This document shows, one piece after another, positions 62,237 through 64,000 of a DNA stretch of 64,000 nt. The notes below the pieces were generated by a model, which was not told the DNA's origin, did no database searches, and was given only the letters and a program-made list of their open reading frames with translations. Each line of letters begins with the position of its first letter. Positions within the stretch are counted from its first letter, which is position 1. The position numbers and the translations under genes were made by a program. Source of the DNA: JANJTB01 sp032027125 (GTDB lineage: Bacteria > Bacteroidota > Ignavibacteria > Kapaibacteriales > UBA2268); assembly GCA_032027125.1 (NCBI GenBank), contig JAVSMQ010000001.1, positions 718,160 through 782,159 of the forward strand, written 5' to 3'.

Positions 62237-63862
62237 CTATTTAACTTTTTTTAAATAGGAGGCTATTATGGCAATAATTGTGACAAAAAATGATAAATAA
62301 CAGAGCCAGTCGCCGTATTTTGTATAAATTGTAATAATTTTTAAACGCGGAATTTTCTCATACAATCCTGCTTTTACGTACTGAGGCAATTGGCTGATAG
62401 ATTTACCTGTCGGTGATATAACGCCGCTCATTCCGGTATTTGCCGAGCGGGCAACATATCTTCTGTTTTCAATTGCACGCATGGCAGCGATAAGATAATG
62501 CTGAAGCGGACCGGGAGTGTGGTCGTACCAGGCATCATTTGTTATGACAACCAGAAATTCGGCACCGTTTTTTGCAGTTTTGGATACAAATTCAGGGAAA
62601 ATACTCTCAATACAAATTATCGGACCAAGCGGAATGGTATCTCCGGTCTTTCTTACATCTAAATTAATCTGCTTAGTACCTATTCCCCATGCAGAAATTC
62701 CGACACCCCACTCAAACCAAGCACGCATAAACATCAGGTATTCACCGTAAGGCAGACGTTCAGCCATCGGTGTAAGCCGCATTTTTGTATAAACCTGCGG
62801 TATAGTTTGTTCATACGGATTTATCATTAAAGAGGAATTATAAGATTCGTAATATGCGTCTTTCTGTGTTGAGTCACGGCGGGCAGTAACAGTTTTCGTC
62901 TTTGATGTATAATATCTTAACTCAGCAAATCCTGTAAATAAAGATACATTTCGCGTGCTGCACCAATCAGACAGAATAAGATAATCATATTTGTTTTTTA
63001 CATCAATATATCTTGGAATTGCTGTCTCATTCCAAATTATCAAATCAGGTTTGTTGCCTGAATTTATGATTGAATCGGCAATATCAAACTGAAGTTTTAT
63101 CATTCCGTCTACGCTAATTTCCCATTTTCGCCATGGGTTAATTGCCGGCTGAACAATACCGACGGATATTACAGGATTTTGAGCAAGTAAATTCTCATGC
63201 AGAAAGTCTTTTAATCTGATGAAGCCGTAGAGCAAGGGTAAAACTATTATTACAAAAGCCGAAATAAAAAGGATTTTCGATTTTCTCTGACTAAAATATT
63301 TGCCGTAAGAATCATACTTCCCGATTTCAAGCATAATATTTACAATTATTACGTTAAATAATATCAATAGAAAACCTGCGCCCCATACTCCGGTAATATC
63401 TACAAATTGTATCCAGTAATGATTATTAATTTGTGTATTGCCGATTGACAGCCAGGGGTATGCAAATTCACCTAAATTACGGAACCATTCAAATGCTGTC
63501 CATAGAAAAGGAAACAGCCATAATGCAGCCCGAGTAGATAATCTCTTTTTTATAATAAAGAAAACGCCAAACGGCATCATAAATATAAACGGATGAACAA
63601 AATCAAGAACAATGCTCGATGCAGTAAGGTATGGGTCGCTGTCAGCCTGCCAGCTTCCAATCCACCAGTTTGAACCTGTATGATAAATAAAGAACATAAT
63701 ATATAACATCAGATACCTCCTTTTGGGAGTTTCTTCTGAAAAGCTCAGCAAAATCGGTACGAATGCTATGAAAGATAAAAAGAAAAACGGCAGAGGCGGA
63801 AATGACAGAGTAAGCAATATGCCTGACAACAAAGCACTAACATAAATATTAATTTTCTTCAT
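62237..63862 (-). CDS. lnt: Apolipoprotein N-acyltransferase
   Basis: Encodes 541 residues: about seven transmembrane helices at the N-terminus (1-210) and one at the C-terminus, with a periplasmic nitrilase-fold domain between. The triad is Glu in LIIWNETAIPRY, Lys in YTKMRLTPMAERLPYGEY and Cys in PIICIESIFPE. Lnt adds the third acyl chain to lipoproteins, so the lipoproteins of this genome are triacylated. It is divergent from a gene starting at 63963. Confidence 0.93.
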   Translation of the reverse strand: MKKINIYVSALLSGILLTLSFPPLPFFFLSFIAFVPILLSFSEETPKRRYLMLYIMFFIYHTGSNWWIGSWQADSDPYLTASSIVLDFVHPFIFMMPFGVFFIIKKRLSTRAALWLFPFLWTAFEWFRNLGEFAYPWLSIGNTQINNHYWIQFVDITGVWGAGFLLILFNVIIVNIMLEIGKYDSYGKYFSQRKSKILFISAFVIIVLPLLYGFIRLKDFLHENLLAQNPVISVGIVQPAINPWRKWEISVDGMIKLQFDIADSIINSGNKPDLIIWNETAIPRYIDVKNKYDYLILSDWCSTRNVSLFTGFAELRYYTSKTKTVTARRDSTQKDAYYESYNSSLMINPYEQTIPQVYTKMRLTPMAERLPYGEYLMFMRAWFEWGVGISAWGIGTKQINLDVRKTGDTIPLGPIICIESIFPEFVSKTAKNGAEFLVVITNDAWYDHTPGPLQHYLIAAMRAIENRRYVARSANTGMSGVISPTGKSISQLPQYVKAGLYEKIPRLKIITIYTKYGDWLCYLSFFVTIIAIIASYLKKVK

Positions 63863-63962
63863 TAGGAACTGTTAAAATTAAAAAAGCAAATGTAAGTTTT
63901 TTTTATATATGAAAAACCATATTTATCAGTCTATTATCACATTAATATAAAATTGATTGAAA

Positions 63963-64000
63963 ATGAACATTAAACTGACAATAGTTTTACTTTTAGTTTT
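63963..64000 (+). CDS. N-terminal start of a gene cut by the window edge
   Basis: An ATG at 63963 opens a frame MNIKLTIVLLLV to the last base, resembling the start of a signal peptide. It is divergent from lnt, separated by 100 bp of AT-rich sequence. Confidence 0.45.
   Translation, partial: MNIKLTIVLLLV

Overview
The window is an AT-rich chromosomal segment from a Gram-negative bacterium of the Bacteroidota/Chlorobiota group (FCB superphylum). Pointers are a 1875-residue secreted protein with a type IX secretion C-terminal sorting domain, many lipoboxes, SurA-type chaperones, a ZnuABC-type importer, MurC and Lnt. Shine-Dalgarno sequences (GGAG/AGGAGG) precede several starts, which fits Ignavibacteria/Kapabacteria-like lineages better than Bacteroidia; that placement is inference. 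No rRNA or tRNA gene was seen.

Layout. 1-1.1 kb: end of an unknown gene, a small MITE-like element and a RelE-type toxin-antitoxin pair. 1.1-5.7 kb: lipoprotein, mtgA, mutS, then a DUF3800 gene whose 3' end folds into a structured RNA. 5.8-7.6 kb: ECF sigma factor, anti-sigma factor and a Spy/CpxP-like periplasmic protein. 7.6-12 kb: accessory region with a Fic protein behind an iterated operator and what looks like a sedentary integron-type cassette array (two TPR proteins, one PIN toxin-antitoxin pair, attC-like dyads after the genes). 12.1-16.5 kb: aminotransferase, then a second ECF sigma/anti-sigma module and a lipoprotein. 16.6-23.9 kb: a tight four-gene operon of PrkA-like kinase, DUF444/YeaH, SpoVR and a second PrkA-like protein. 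24.1-29.8 kb: the giant T9SS substrate. 30.3-35.6 kb: ruvB, two VapBC-like pairs, a NatAB-like ABC exporter. 35.7-44 kb: GH57 glycosidase, rarA, an Spx/ArsC-like protein, HicAB, a VOC protein, a frameshifted CHAD gene, a miniature kinase-like protein and ThpR. 44-47.6 kb: methyl-cycle genes ahcY and metK with a sugar nucleotidyltransferase. 47.7-57.5 kb: envelope block (LysM transglycosylase, ZnuABC, two SurA-like isomerases, MurC). 57.5-60.6 kb: thioredoxin-fold relic, ABC-2 exporter, nitrilase. 60.6-62.1 kb: a noncoding stretch with palindromic repeats and a 20-21 bp phased repeat, then a truncated RhuM gene. 62.2-63.9 kb: lnt; a further gene starts at the right edge.

The housekeeping genes are in peptidoglycan and envelope biogenesis, outer-membrane protein folding, lipoprotein acylation, DNA repair (mutS, ruvB, rarA) and the S-adenosylmethionine cycle. 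Between them lie small accessory loci, mostly toxin-antitoxin pairs and repeat elements. The observations most worth a second look are the DUF3800 gene with its 3' RNA, the attC-like cassette array, the Fic protein lacking its catalytic histidine with a 21-bp operator array, the CHAD gene broken at a slippery A7 run, the phased repeat at 61.2-61.5 kb and the miniature kinase-like protein.
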